Assembly (NCBI GenBank): GCA_007694165.1
Contig: RECE01000285.1
Coordinates: 1-34,380 of the forward strand
Direction: 5' to 3'
Length of the DNA stretch: 34,380 bases
DNA from: Bacteroidota bacterium
GTDB lineage: Bacteria > Bacteroidota > Bacteroidia > Bacteroidales > UBA7960
The notes beneath the pieces were generated by a model. It had not been told where the DNA came from. It made no database searches and worked only from the letters and a program-made list of their open reading frames with translations. Made by a program: the position numbers and the translations under genes. Shown one piece after another: positions 27,901-34,374 of this stretch. Position 1 is the first letter of the stretch, and each line of letters begins with the position of its first letter.

Positions 27901-29172
27901 GATCAGAATGGCTATGGTGCTCCGGGGTTAGGCTTCATTTTTGGCAGCCAGCAAGACATTCGGGATAATGCTATCAGGTATAACTGGATTACTGACGACC
28001 CAATGCTCAACCAGGCATACATTAACAATTACACCCAAAATATTTCTGCCCGCTCACAATTTGAACCTATCCCCAATCTCAGGATTGAGTTTACCGCACT
28101 CAGAAATTATTCGCGTTCGCATTCTGAGTATTTTAAAGCCGATGAAGGTATTTTCGCTTCTTTCAGCCCTCAAACTACCGGAAATTTCAGTATTTCATTT
28201 CTTTCCATTTCCTCTGCTTTCGAAGGTACCGATGAGAATTACACTTCTGCGGCATTTGAAAAATTCAAAGAATACCGGTTGATAATTGCCCAGAGGTTGT
28301 TCGATGAGAATCCCAATGCCGCCCTTAGCGACTTTCCAATTGACGAACTTTCTGATGATGGCTTCCCCGGTGGTTACGGCCCTACCTCTCAGGATGTTTT
28401 GATTCCTGCCTTTATGGCGGCATATGCCGGATGGGATCCATCAACCTCCAAAACCAGCCCGTTTCTGGACATCCCCATGCCCAACTGGCGCCTCACATAC
28501 GACGGTTTAACGCGCATTGATCTATTGAAAAGATATTTTAAGTCCATTACCATTGCCCATGGCTACCGAAGTACTTTTACAGTAGGATCATTCAGGAGCA
28601 TTGGCCGATATGAAGAATCGCTGGATTTTCCCGGTTTTCCCTCTGCATTGGATAATACTGGCAATTTTATCCCTGAGTATGAGATTGGACAGGTTAGTAT
28701 TAACGAGCAGTTCAGTCCGCTTATCAGTTTTGATATGACCTGGGTAAACAGCCTGATGACACGACTGGAATACCGCAGTTCGAGAAATATAGGGTTGAGT
28801 TTTGCCAATAACCAGGTAACAGATGTTAAATCGCGCGAAATTGTCATTGGTACCGGCTATCGTTTCAAGGATCTTGCCTTTAACCTTGCGCAAGGAAACA
28901 ATACGCAGCGCATACAGAGTGATTTGGTGTTGCGCCTGGATCTTTCATTCCGCAGAAACATGACCGTATTGAGAAAGATTATTGAAGAGGTAGACGTGAT
29001 TTCGGCAGGACAAAACTCCATGGGGATCAACTTCTCGGCCGATTACCAGGTGAGTCCAAGGGTGAATATGCGATTGTTTTATGACAGAAACATGACCAAT
29101 CCGTTTGTCTCCAATCAGTTTCCGACTTCCAATACGCATGCCGGATTCAGCTTCAGGTTTATGCTGATGTAG
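21925..29172 (+). CDS. sprA: Type IX secretion system outer-membrane translocon SprA (Sov)
   Basis: A protein of about 2415 residues, the expected size for SprA, which forms the very large single-chain beta-barrel that exports T9SS cargo. A Sec signal peptide is seen (about 1-34, core ILFFCFAIFSG). The N-terminal region carries the conserved SprA segment (about 110-330) with IPQIYVGGEVFDRIFGGSTI, FQQKIQLSVQAKIGEKIEIQ and GNQGLFGFKTQLRFG. The rest is alternating-strand barrel sequence with periplasmic and external insertions. A Gln/Arg/Pro-rich low-complexity stretch lies at about 1917-1942 (nt 27,670-27,750). No ATG is available near the start: GTG at 21925 or TTG at 21922 must be used, and the first in-frame ATG lies after the signal peptide. 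It follows ruvA by 33 nt. In other Bacteroidota gcvH often follows sprA; here a MITE-like element does. Confidence 0.96.
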   Translation: MLNFLRNFRFLPVILFFCFAIFSGSASFSLALNSLMINDTVPGFDLVPDTTGQVVQPIPPNSGATPADYQFDDPPRSTIILNEPDNITTEIHYDPQTNQYYKVRKMNGRVIGRPQYISFDEYLQYDMDDALRRYWHEKSQPQAFERQDGIIPQIYVGGEVFDRIFGGSTIDIRPTGSAELIFGVLSNRREDPQLDERRRQQTNFDFQQKIQLSVQAKIGEKIEIQTNYNTEASFDFENKMKLEYRGDEDEILQLIEAGDVTLPLPGTLISGNQGLFGFKTQLRFGHTTITSVFSQQRTESRSIEVQGGAQTTEYEFKADEYEENRHYFIAHYFRDNYDQALSTLPIVGSNVIINKMEVWITNIGAATDDNRNIVAFADLGESSPYNQALGSGTGPQPANSSNNLYTEMQNSPIRNISQVNSYLGMRPEGFSAGRDYENIENARRLRDNEYTYNSQLGFISLNQSVSPDHVLAVAFEYTIIGDNQIYQVGEFSNEVAAPNSLIVKLLKSTTIDTRHPRWNLMMKNVYNIGAFQINRDDFRLNILYEDEELGVPIGFLNEGPVEGQPLIRVMGLDRLNTQLDATPDGVFDFIDNAARQGGTIQSSNGRVYFPVVEPFGSHLRKMLVDPELGDKYAFDSLYTTTRYRAQQFPEQNRFFIEGRYKSASGSEIALNAINVPPGSVVVTAGGVPLTENVDYTVDYTLGRVRIINEGILNSGTPIRISLESSSLFNIQTKTLMGTHVDHRVNENLSLGATIMRLSERPLTQKVNYGDEPIANTIWGLNATYQTESLFLTRMLDKLPFYSTTAPSRITFVGEFAHLIPGHSRLIGSAGTAYIDDFEASKSTIDMRNVHSWSIASTPQFQTQQGMFPEGAPGTDLAFRFNNARLAWYIIDRLFWDNNNLTPSHIRNDPDQQSNHYVREVRENEIWPNKDNPSGIPAAIPVLNLAYYPSERGMYNYDVYPSSYSAGMGQDGSLTNPASRWGGIMRPMQNTDFESSNIEYITFWMLDPFIYDEDHRGGDLYFNLGDVSEDVLRDGRKAFENGLPTSDELVNVDTTIWGRVPTVQSIVNAFDNNPTAREFQDIGLDGLSTEDERIFFKDQFLDQIIARHGAASQAFSLANEDPSADNFQYFRGSELDQNQVEILDRYKRFNGMEGNSPTSDMSPEPYPTQATNLPNTEDINQDGTLNEAERYWQYRVSLRPEDMVVGQNYITDVMEARVTLKNGNNEVVNWYQFKIPLRDPNRQAINNIQDFKSIRFMRMFMKGFEEPIFLRFATLELVRGNWRTFDRALTAPGEYVPDNNADTSFEVFTVNIEENGTRSPIPYVLPPGIEREQDLGTTSLQRRNEQSLAMRVNDLKDGDARAVYKTADLDMRQYRRLKMFAHAEAFGDELALRDDDLTVFIRLGSDFTNNYYEYEVPMKVTPWGTGPNRDLVWPEANNFDIELEKLTSLKLTRNVLSREVSSGVNLNTPYSEFDGDNRMTVIGTPTLSNVRVIMIGIRNPRRSFNTPDDDGLAKSAEIWVNELRLYEFEDQGGWAATGRVNAQLADLGNLTLVGFTSTPGFGSIEQKVNDRSKEFVRSYDIASNLELGKFFPENFGLRIPFHFSFSESFTDPQYNPLNPDILFKDDLDSYESEAQRDSVKTLATDYIRRKNFNFSNVGKSRLTPGGSNRFYSIENFDFTYSYAEIFARNIDIEYDVQKLWRGAIGYNWQITPKNVTPFSGVSLFSSNALRIVRDFNFYYLPRMVSLRTNMNRGYGESLMRDKSQYQIVIEPNYVKTFSWDRLYDIRWDFTRALKLEFQATNNARIDEPPGRVNRNDENYGHMRDSILGNIRSFGRNTYYTHRANLTYNVPINKLPMLDWVTANAGYTANYDWQAAPLAAAQLGNTIENANTKRLNVNANFVNLYNKVNFLREINQKGMARAPQRGQQQRPGQQQQQTAQNDDDRPNYFKKTYEGFFRVLMGFRNFSVNYSETNGTRLPGFQQSPSLMGMDWNLDQNGYGAPGLGFIFGSQQDIRDNAIRYNWITDDPMLNQAYINNYTQNISARSQFEPIPNLRIEFTALRNYSRSHSEYFKADEGIFASFSPQTTGNFSISFLSISSAFEGTDENYTSAAFEKFKEYRLIIAQRLFDENPNAALSDFPIDELSDDGFPGGYGPTSQDVLIPAFMAAYAGWDPSTSKTSPFLDIPMPNWRLTYDGLTRIDLLKRYFKSITIAHGYRSTFTVGSFRSIGRYEESLDFPGFPSALDNTGNFIPEYEIGQVSINEQFSPLISFDMTWVNSLMTRLEYRSSRNIGLSFANNQVTDVKSREIVIGTGYRFKDLAFNLAQGNNTQRIQSDLVLRLDLSFRRNMTVLRKIIEEVDVISAGQNSMGINFSADYQVSPRVNMRLFYDRNMTNPFVSNQFPTSNTHAGFSFRFMLM

Positions 29173-29240
29173 TGAAAGGTCTTTTTGCTGGCTGGCTACT
29201 GAGTGATGAGTTTTCTCGCTGACACTAATTAACAACAGAC

Positions 29241-29385
29241 GCGGCTGTCTCAAAAGTGTTTACCGGTCGTTGAACTTGTCGAAACGACAGCTGGTTATCA
29301 GTTAGATACACGCTTCGACAAGTGGTACAGTGAGCCCGTCAAACTGCTTAGCGTCCAGATAACATCCGGCTTTTGAAACAGCCTC
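29241..29385. mobile_element. MITE-like element with terminal inverted repeats
   Basis: A 145-bp stretch bounded by GCGGCTGTCTCAAAAG (29241-29256) and CTTTTGAAACAGCCTC (29370-29385), inverted copies differing at two positions. The ends resemble the GAGGCTGTTTCAAAAG-type termini common on Bacteroidota insertion sequences. Inside is a second inverted repeat, ACTTGTCGAA (29274-29283) and TTCGACAAGT (29314-29323), plus a small GTCGTT/AACGAC hairpin. No transposase is encoded, so it would depend on an enzyme elsewhere. No clear target-site duplication is visible. Its right end directly abuts the stop codon of the epimerase gene. Confidence 0.7.
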
Positions 29386-30345
29386 TTATGTCTTTGGCAC
29401 TTCGCTGATACTTTCAAAATAGGATGAGAAGGAGAAGTTGTTTTTGAAGTCCATAAGTTCTTCTTTCACACTTACAGGAGACACATCCATTAAAGGACTT
29501 ATTCTGTTATCCTGTTCAACTTTTATTTCACGCATCACAAGATGCTGGTCTATGTAGAGTACCTCCATAAAAGGATATATCTCCCTGATTACTTCTGCTA
29601 TCTCTGCAATGGAAAGGTTCTTGTCAGAAAGATTATAAATGCCGGAAGGCAGGCTAAATGTGTCTCCCAAAAGGTTGTGTAAAACCCTTACAACTTTGTC
29701 GATGTGAATAAACGCCCTGGTTTGTTGTCCGTTTCCGTTGATTTGTATGCGGCCCATAAAGTTTACTTCAAACATGAACCTGTTGATTACAGCGTCGAAT
29801 CGCACACTGGGGCTATAGCCATATACATTGCCGCAGCGAATAATGTAGGTGTCCATTTTATCCATCAGGCGTTCCACATGTTTCTCACCTCTTAATTTAC
29901 TACTGCCGTAGAAGGTTCTGGGCTCAGGGGGTGTTTCTGCATTGATCATCTCATCCTGCGCTCCGTATACAGAAGTAGTGCTGAGATATACAAATTTTTT
30001 GACGTTACTGTCTTCCAGCGCGTAAACCAGTTCGGCTGTACCCCAGTGATTCACTTGTTCGAAAAGGTGTGAGTTTTCGGTGGCATAGGGAGTGGAAACA
30101 ATGGCCGCCAGATGATAAACGATATCAATATCTTCAAGTTCCCTTCGGATTTTGCGAGAGTCAAGCAATTCTCCGTTTACAAACTGCAGTTTTCGTGGTT
30201 CAAACCGGTTGTCCAGAAAGAGATTATAGTTCTTTCTGCTGAGGTTGTCATAAACAGTAATTTTTTCAATTGCCGGATTTTTTAATAATTGAAAAACCAG
30301 TTCATTGCCGATATAACCGGCTCCACCTGTAATTAAAACCTTCAT
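29386..30345 (-). CDS. NAD-dependent epimerase/dehydratase (extended SDR family)
   Basis: A 319-residue protein of the extended short-chain dehydrogenase family that modifies nucleotide sugars in the cytoplasm. The N-terminal Rossmann fold has the GGAGYIG dinucleotide-binding loop (7-13). The active site shows STTSVYG and YGSSK, the YxxxK pair of tyrosine and lysine. The C-terminal substrate domain includes RAFIHIDKVVRVL and GIYNLSDKN. The substrate cannot be assigned; a UDP-glucose 4-epimerase or dTDP-sugar enzyme are both possible. It lies 56 bp downstream of cysH on the same strand and may be co-transcribed, with no obvious functional link. Its TAA stop touches the terminal repeat of the MITE-like element, so the last residues could have been altered by that insertion. 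Confidence 0.87.
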   Translation of the reverse strand: MKVLITGGAGYIGNELVFQLLKNPAIEKITVYDNLSRKNYNLFLDNRFEPRKLQFVNGELLDSRKIRRELEDIDIVYHLAAIVSTPYATENSHLFEQVNHWGTAELVYALEDSNVKKFVYLSTTSVYGAQDEMINAETPPEPRTFYGSSKLRGEKHVERLMDKMDTYIIRCGNVYGYSPSVRFDAVINRFMFEVNFMGRIQINGNGQQTRAFIHIDKVVRVLHNLLGDTFSLPSGIYNLSDKNLSIAEIAEVIREIYPFMEVLYIDQHLVMREIKVEQDNRISPLMDVSPVSVKEELMDFKNNFSFSSYFESISEVPKT

Positions 30346-30401
30346 TTGTTTACATTTAAAAAACCTAACTAACCATTCTGAAAGAGTGGTAAGCGATTCT
30401 G

Positions 30402-31070
30402 TTATTGTTTAGGGCTGTTGCAGCAAGTCTTTTCACTGTGCAGCCCACATTCAGTCTTTTTCATTCCAAACCATCTGCCCTGCCTGTTGTCATCAGCTTG
30501 CACAGGCCTGGTGCATGGTTCACACCCTATGCTTTTATAGCCTGACATCTCAAGCGGATGAGCAGGCAAGTTGTGCTTTAGCAGGTACTCTTCAATGTCC
30601 TCACGGGTCCAGTTCAACAGAGGGTGATACCTTACTGTTTTGCCACCGGTAGGTTCAAATTCCGAAAGGTTATTTCGGTAAGAGCTCTGCTCAGCGCGTA
30701 TGCCGTTTATCCAGATGTCAAATTTTGAAAACAGTTCTTCGATAGGCTGCACCTTGTTTAAATAGCAGCAATAGTCGGGGTCAAAGGTAAATAAAAGATT
30801 GCCTGCGGCATCTCTTTGAAGGTGCTTTGAGACCATAGGTTTGAGATCAATCACCCTCAATCCCAGAATTGACGCGATATTATTTTTATGAACAATGGTT
30901 TCCGGGAAGTGGTAGCCCGTGTCGATAAAATAAACCGGTATCTCTGGCGCAGTGATGCTTATCAGGTGCAGCAATACGTTGCTTTGGCTTTGAAAGGAGG
31001 AGGTTGCAAACATACTCTTCCCCTCCAGTTTAAGCCGCTCCAGTGCATTTATGATGGGTTGTACATACAT
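30402..31070 (-). CDS. cysH: Phosphoadenylyl/adenylyl-sulfate reductase (APS-reductase type, thioredoxin-dependent)
   Basis: A 222-residue PP-loop enzyme that reduces APS (or PAPS) to sulfite in assimilatory sulfate reduction. The substrate loop is ATSSFQSQSNVLLHLI (about 22-37). Cysteine pairs DYCCYLNKVQP and IGCEPCT match the 4Fe-4S motif that marks APS reductases, as opposed to the cluster-free PAPS enzymes of enteric bacteria. The catalytic cysteine is in TECGLH near the C terminus. No cysD, cysN or sulfite reductase genes are seen around it, so the rest of the pathway must lie elsewhere. The gene precedes the epimerase by 56 bp and is divergent from the DAHP synthase gene, with a 245-bp gap between them. 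Confidence 0.9.
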   Translation of the reverse strand: MYVQPIINALERLKLEGKSMFATSSFQSQSNVLLHLISITAPEIPVYFIDTGYHFPETIVHKNNIASILGLRVIDLKPMVSKHLQRDAAGNLLFTFDPDYCCYLNKVQPIEELFSKFDIWINGIRAEQSSYRNNLSEFEPTGGKTVRYHPLLNWTREDIEEYLLKHNLPAHPLEMSGYKSIGCEPCTRPVQADDNRQGRWFGMKKTECGLHSEKTCCNSPKQ

Positions 31071-31128
31071 TCCCTTTAAGGCTTATTTGACAAATACAAT
31101 TTCCGTAACAAAGCTTCGAAAGAGTCGG

Positions 31129-31158
31129 TTTGCAGATGAACTTTAGTTGTTACCTTTG
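31129..31158 (+). promoter_or_regulatory. Strong consensus promoter of the DAHP synthase-chorismate mutase gene
   Basis: TTTG at 31129-31132 and TACCTTTG at 31151-31158 are 18 nt apart, close to the full Bacteroidota consensus. The start site should be near 31165, which leaves a leader of about 150 nt before the ATG at 31316. The -7 box is embedded in the palindrome TTACCTTTGCAAAGGTAA (31150-31167), a possible operator. Confidence 0.65.
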
Positions 31159-31181
31159 CAAAGGTAAATGAATGCAGGTAA

Positions 31182-31211
31182 ATCAACAAAACGACATTTG
31201 ATTTTGTTGAT
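31182..31211 (+). promoter_or_regulatory. Perfect 10-bp hairpin in the leader of the DAHP synthase gene
   Basis: ATCAACAAAA (31182-31191) and TTTTGTTGAT (31202-31211) are perfectly complementary with a 10-base loop. It lies early in the predicted 5' leader. It is AT-rich and not followed by a T run, so it is not a typical terminator. It might affect transcript stability or bind a regulator. No aromatic-residue-rich leader peptide is apparent. Confidence 0.45.
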
Positions 31212-31315
31212 ATGTAAACTATTAAAGTATCGGTTTATTGCGGCCATGTGCGCATATACCTGCAAGTTGGCATCAAATAATGCCGGTATAGATTGTGTAA
31301 AAGTATTGAACACTA

Positions 31316-32404
31316 ATGGAACCCACTCTAAACGAATATGAAATACAGCCACTGGAAGATTGGTTAAAGCCAAAGTGCCGCCCCTTGATAATCAGTGGTC
31401 CGTGCAGTGCAGAAAGCAGGGAACAGATCCTGGCTACTGCGGCCCAACTGCATAAAACCGGTTTGGTTTCTGCCTTCCGCAGTGGAATCTGGAAGCCACG
31501 TTCACGTCCCAGTGGCTTCGAGGGGCATGGCGAAATTGCATTGAAATGGCTCGCAGAAGTAAAGGAAAAGTATGGTTTCCCGCTGGCTGTGGAAGTGGCC
31601 ACACCCAAACATGTGGAGGCTTGTTTGAAAGCAGGCATTGATATTTTGTGGGTTGGTGCCCGCACAAGCGTTAATCCTTTTTCTATTCAGGAGTTGGCCG
31701 ATGCCTTGCGCGGTGTGGATGTACCTGTTATGGTCAAAAACCCGCTCAACCCCGATCTTTCGCTATGGATGGGTGTTATTGAACGGTTCTATATGAACGG
31801 GATCAATAAACTTGCCGCGGTCCACAGGGGTTTCAATACTTATGAAAAAACAAGGTATCGCAATGAGCCCTTGTGGGACATCCCGGTAAAACTAAAAAGC
31901 AACTTCCCTCAACTCCCTGTTCTTTGCGACCCCAGTCATATTGCCGGTAAAAGATCCCTGCTTCATGAAGTTATTCAGCAAGCACTGCTGCTGGATGCAG
32001 ATGGCTTTATGATTGAGTCTCATCATAATCCTTTGGTTGCCCTTACAGACGCTGCGCAACAGGTTACCCCCGGGGATCTCGAAAAGCTTGTGAAACAACT
32101 AAAAATTCCGATAAAGTCTGATGAGAATCCTTGTAAGGAAATGGAAATCCTGAGAAACCGGGTTGATGAGCTCGATAAGATGCTAATCAACACTTTGTCT
32201 CAAAGGATGAACGTCGTTGACGATATGGCACATATCAAAAAAGAATGTGAAATGACGGTATTGCAAATCAAACGTTGGAAAACCATCATGGAGACAAGAA
32301 CAGCGTATGGCGTTGAAAAAGGGTTGAGCAAGGAATTTCTCGAAAGTTTGCTGGATTTAATTCACAAAGAAAGCATTAAAATACAATCTAAAATTATTAG
32401 CTAA
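31316..32404 (+). CDS. Bifunctional DAHP synthase / chorismate mutase
   Basis: A 362-residue cytosolic fusion of the first shikimate-pathway enzyme with chorismate mutase. Residues about 1-265 are a class I-beta (KDO8P-synthase-like) DAHP synthase that condenses phosphoenolpyruvate with erythrose 4-phosphate. Landmarks are LIISGPCSAESREQI, FRSGIWKPRSRPSGFEGHG, VGARTSVNPF, MVKNPLNPD, LAAVHRGF and LCDPSHIAGKR. Residues about 275-360 are an AroQ-type chorismate mutase helix bundle (RNRVDELDKMLINTLSQRM, then the helix with ARG- and LYS-rich QIKRWKTIMETR). The mutase domain commonly acts as an allosteric unit in such fusions. It heads a plus-strand group with thiL and rnhA (66 and 29 nt gaps). A consensus promoter and a 150-nt leader precede it. 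Confidence 0.93.
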   Translation: MEPTLNEYEIQPLEDWLKPKCRPLIISGPCSAESREQILATAAQLHKTGLVSAFRSGIWKPRSRPSGFEGHGEIALKWLAEVKEKYGFPLAVEVATPKHVEACLKAGIDILWVGARTSVNPFSIQELADALRGVDVPVMVKNPLNPDLSLWMGVIERFYMNGINKLAAVHRGFNTYEKTRYRNEPLWDIPVKLKSNFPQLPVLCDPSHIAGKRSLLHEVIQQALLLDADGFMIESHHNPLVALTDAAQQVTPGDLEKLVKQLKIPIKSDENPCKEMEILRNRVDELDKMLINTLSQRMNVVDDMAHIKKECEMTVLQIKRWKTIMETRTAYGVEKGLSKEFLESLLDLIHKESIKIQSKIIS

Positions 32405-32470
32405 GGTCATTTTCATCCAACAGATTTTTATCGTGGAGAAAACCCTGGCAACACAAACAAATAGCAACAG

Positions 32471-33499
32471 ATGAGTAAAACACCCTTAACAGAACTGGGA
32501 GAATTCGGATTGATTGACCGGTTGACAAAAAACATAAAACACTATCATAAAGAGACCCTCAAAGGGGTTGGAGACGATACTGCAGTGATAGGCACAGATG
32601 GTGAACAAAATACTTTGCTGACCAAAGATTTGCTTATGGAAGGAGTCCATTTCAACCTCATGTACACTCCTTTCAAACATCTTGGATACAAATCCATTGC
32701 TGTAAATTTGTCGGATATTTATGCCATGAATGGAAAACCCACCCATGTTATCATTGGCATTGCCGTTTCAAGCAAATTTACTGTTGAAGCACTTGAGGAG
32801 TTGTACGAAGGGATGTTGCTGGCATGTGAAAAATACCAGGTGGATATGGTAGGCGGAGATACCACCAGCAGTAAATCGGGACTATGTATTTCTGTAACTG
32901 CCATGGGGAAAGTGCAAAAAGACAGGATTGCTTACCGGTCGGGGGCACAGGATGGTGACCTGATATGTGTTAGCGGAGATCTGGGAGCAGCCTATGCCGG
33001 CTTGCTTATCCTGGAAAGGGAAAAAGAGGTATTCAAAGCCAACCCTGATATGCAACCCGACATCAGCAATTACAATTATGTGCTGGAAAGGCAGCTGAAA
33101 CCGGAGCCTCGAAAAGACATCGTCGAGATGCTTGAGGGGTTAAACATTATTCCCACCTCGCTCATTGATGTCAGTGATGGGCTGGCTTCAGAGATTTTGC
33201 ATATTGCCAGATCTTCTGCGAAAGGTGCTGTGATTTATGAGGATAAAATTCCGGTAGATATGCAAACTGCCGGAGTGGCGCATGAGTTTAAAATTGATCC
33301 CACTACTTTTGCCCTTAATGGGGGAGAGGACTATGAGCTTCTCTTTACCATACGCCAGTCTGACTATGAAAAAATCAAGGATGTTGCAAGTGTCAGTATC
33401 ATTGGTCACATTACAGAAAATCCTGCCCAGGCGGATATGGTATCTTCCTCTGGGAGTATTGTAGAGTTGAAAGCTCAGGGCTGGGATGCTTTAAAATAG
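32471..33499 (+). CDS. thiL: Thiamine-monophosphate kinase ThiL
   Basis: A 342-residue protein of the ThiL/PurM (AIR synthase) superfamily that phosphorylates thiamine monophosphate to the active diphosphate using ATP. Conserved stretches include GVGDDTAVI (about 33-41), the Mg-binding TKDLLMEGVHF, AVNLSDIYAMNGKP, VGGDTTSS and the C-terminal IDVSDGLASE and LNGGEDYELLF. The length is normal and all recognisable motifs are intact. It starts at the ATG at 32471, 66 bp after the DAHP synthase stop, and may be transcribed with it. No other thiamine genes or thi-box riboswitch is seen nearby. Confidence 0.95.
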   Translation: MSKTPLTELGEFGLIDRLTKNIKHYHKETLKGVGDDTAVIGTDGEQNTLLTKDLLMEGVHFNLMYTPFKHLGYKSIAVNLSDIYAMNGKPTHVIIGIAVSSKFTVEALEELYEGMLLACEKYQVDMVGGDTTSSKSGLCISVTAMGKVQKDRIAYRSGAQDGDLICVSGDLGAAYAGLLILEREKEVFKANPDMQPDISNYNYVLERQLKPEPRKDIVEMLEGLNIIPTSLIDVSDGLASEILHIARSSAKGAVIYEDKIPVDMQTAGVAHEFKIDPTTFALNGGEDYELLFTIRQSDYEKIKDVASVSIIGHITENPAQADMVSSSGSIVELKAQGWDALK

Positions 33500-33528
33500 A
33501 AAGTTAGGTTTACAAAAAATACCCGATT

Positions 33529-34155
33529 TTGGCAAAGAAGAAATTTTATGTAGTGTGGGATGGTCATGAAACCGGCGTTTTTGCAACCTGGAAAGCTTGT
33601 GAAAAAGCAATCAAAAACTATCCTAACGCCAAATACAAATCATTTGAAAACGAGGTGCAGGCCCGGAAAGCCATCAATGAGCCTTTTTATAAGCACATTG
33701 GTAAAAATGCGGCTCCTGCATCACCCGCAAATCCCAATGCCGGAGGCGGCCCCATAAAAGCCAGCATAGCCGTGGATGCGGCCTATAGCTCAGCCTCCAC
33801 AAACATGGAATATCAGGGGGTTTATACCGCTGACAATAGTGTGCTTTTCAAAATGGGTCCCCTTCCCAAAGGAACCAACAATGTAGGAGAGTTTCTGGCC
33901 ATTGTACATGCATTGGCCATGTGCAAACAAAAAAACATAAACCTGCCCATTTATACCGACAGCATGACGGCTATGGCCTGGGTGCGCAATAAAAAAGCAA
34001 AAACCACACTGCAGGAGGAGCCTGCCAACGAAAAGCTTTTCGATTATATTGATCGCGCCGAAAACTGGCTGAAACAAAATACCTGGACCAATAAAATCCT
34101 TAAATGGGATACCAAAAACTGGGGTGAAATACCTGCCGATTTCGGTAGAAAATAA
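33529..34155 (+). CDS. rnhA: Ribonuclease HI with N-terminal hybrid-binding (viroplasmin) domain
   Basis: A 208-residue protein that cleaves RNA in RNA-DNA hybrids. An N-terminal hybrid-binding domain (about 3-47, FYVVWDGHETGVFATW) precedes an Ala/Pro/Gly linker (about 60-75) and the RNase H fold (about 78-208). The metal-binding acidic residues are visible: Asp in IAVDAAYSS, Glu in NNVGEFLAIVHAL, Asp in IYTDSMTA and the final Asp in EIPADFGRK. The start must be TTG at 33529; there is no in-frame ATG before the catalytic domain. It begins 29 nt after the thiL stop, so it probably sits at the end of the DAHP synthase-thiL transcript. The FGRK ending is typical of this Bacteroidota subgroup in my recollection. 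Confidence 0.93.
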   Translation: MAKKKFYVVWDGHETGVFATWKACEKAIKNYPNAKYKSFENEVQARKAINEPFYKHIGKNAAPASPANPNAGGGPIKASIAVDAAYSSASTNMEYQGVYTADNSVLFKMGPLPKGTNNVGEFLAIVHALAMCKQKNINLPIYTDSMTAMAWVRNKKAKTTLQEEPANEKLFDYIDRAENWLKQNTWTNKILKWDTKNWGEIPADFGRK

Positions 34156-34353
34156 TTTACACGGTTCGTTGACTTGCATTAAACACCTTGTACCCAGATT
34201 TCTATATGCCTGTTAAAAGCTATTGTGGATGTCCGCTTTCTTGCCAGATGTAAAATATTTGTGCTGTTCTTGTTATCTTAAACTCAAGTTAAACTGAGCT
34301 CAATTGGAATTACTTTGATTGATTAATCCTGGTAAAAAAGAAAATATCTATTG

Positions 34354-34374
34354 CCGTCGTGCTTTAGCCGACGG
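34354..34374. repeat. REP-like hairpin at the window end
   Basis: CCGTCG (34354-34359) and CGACGG (34369-34374) pair, extended by GC/GC around a TTTA loop with one bulged T. The core CCGTCG...GCTTTAGC...CGACGG resembles repeated palindromes scattered in many Bacteroidota genomes, often associated with REP-type tyrosine transposases. The window ends six bases later, so its full context is not visible. Confidence 0.5.
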
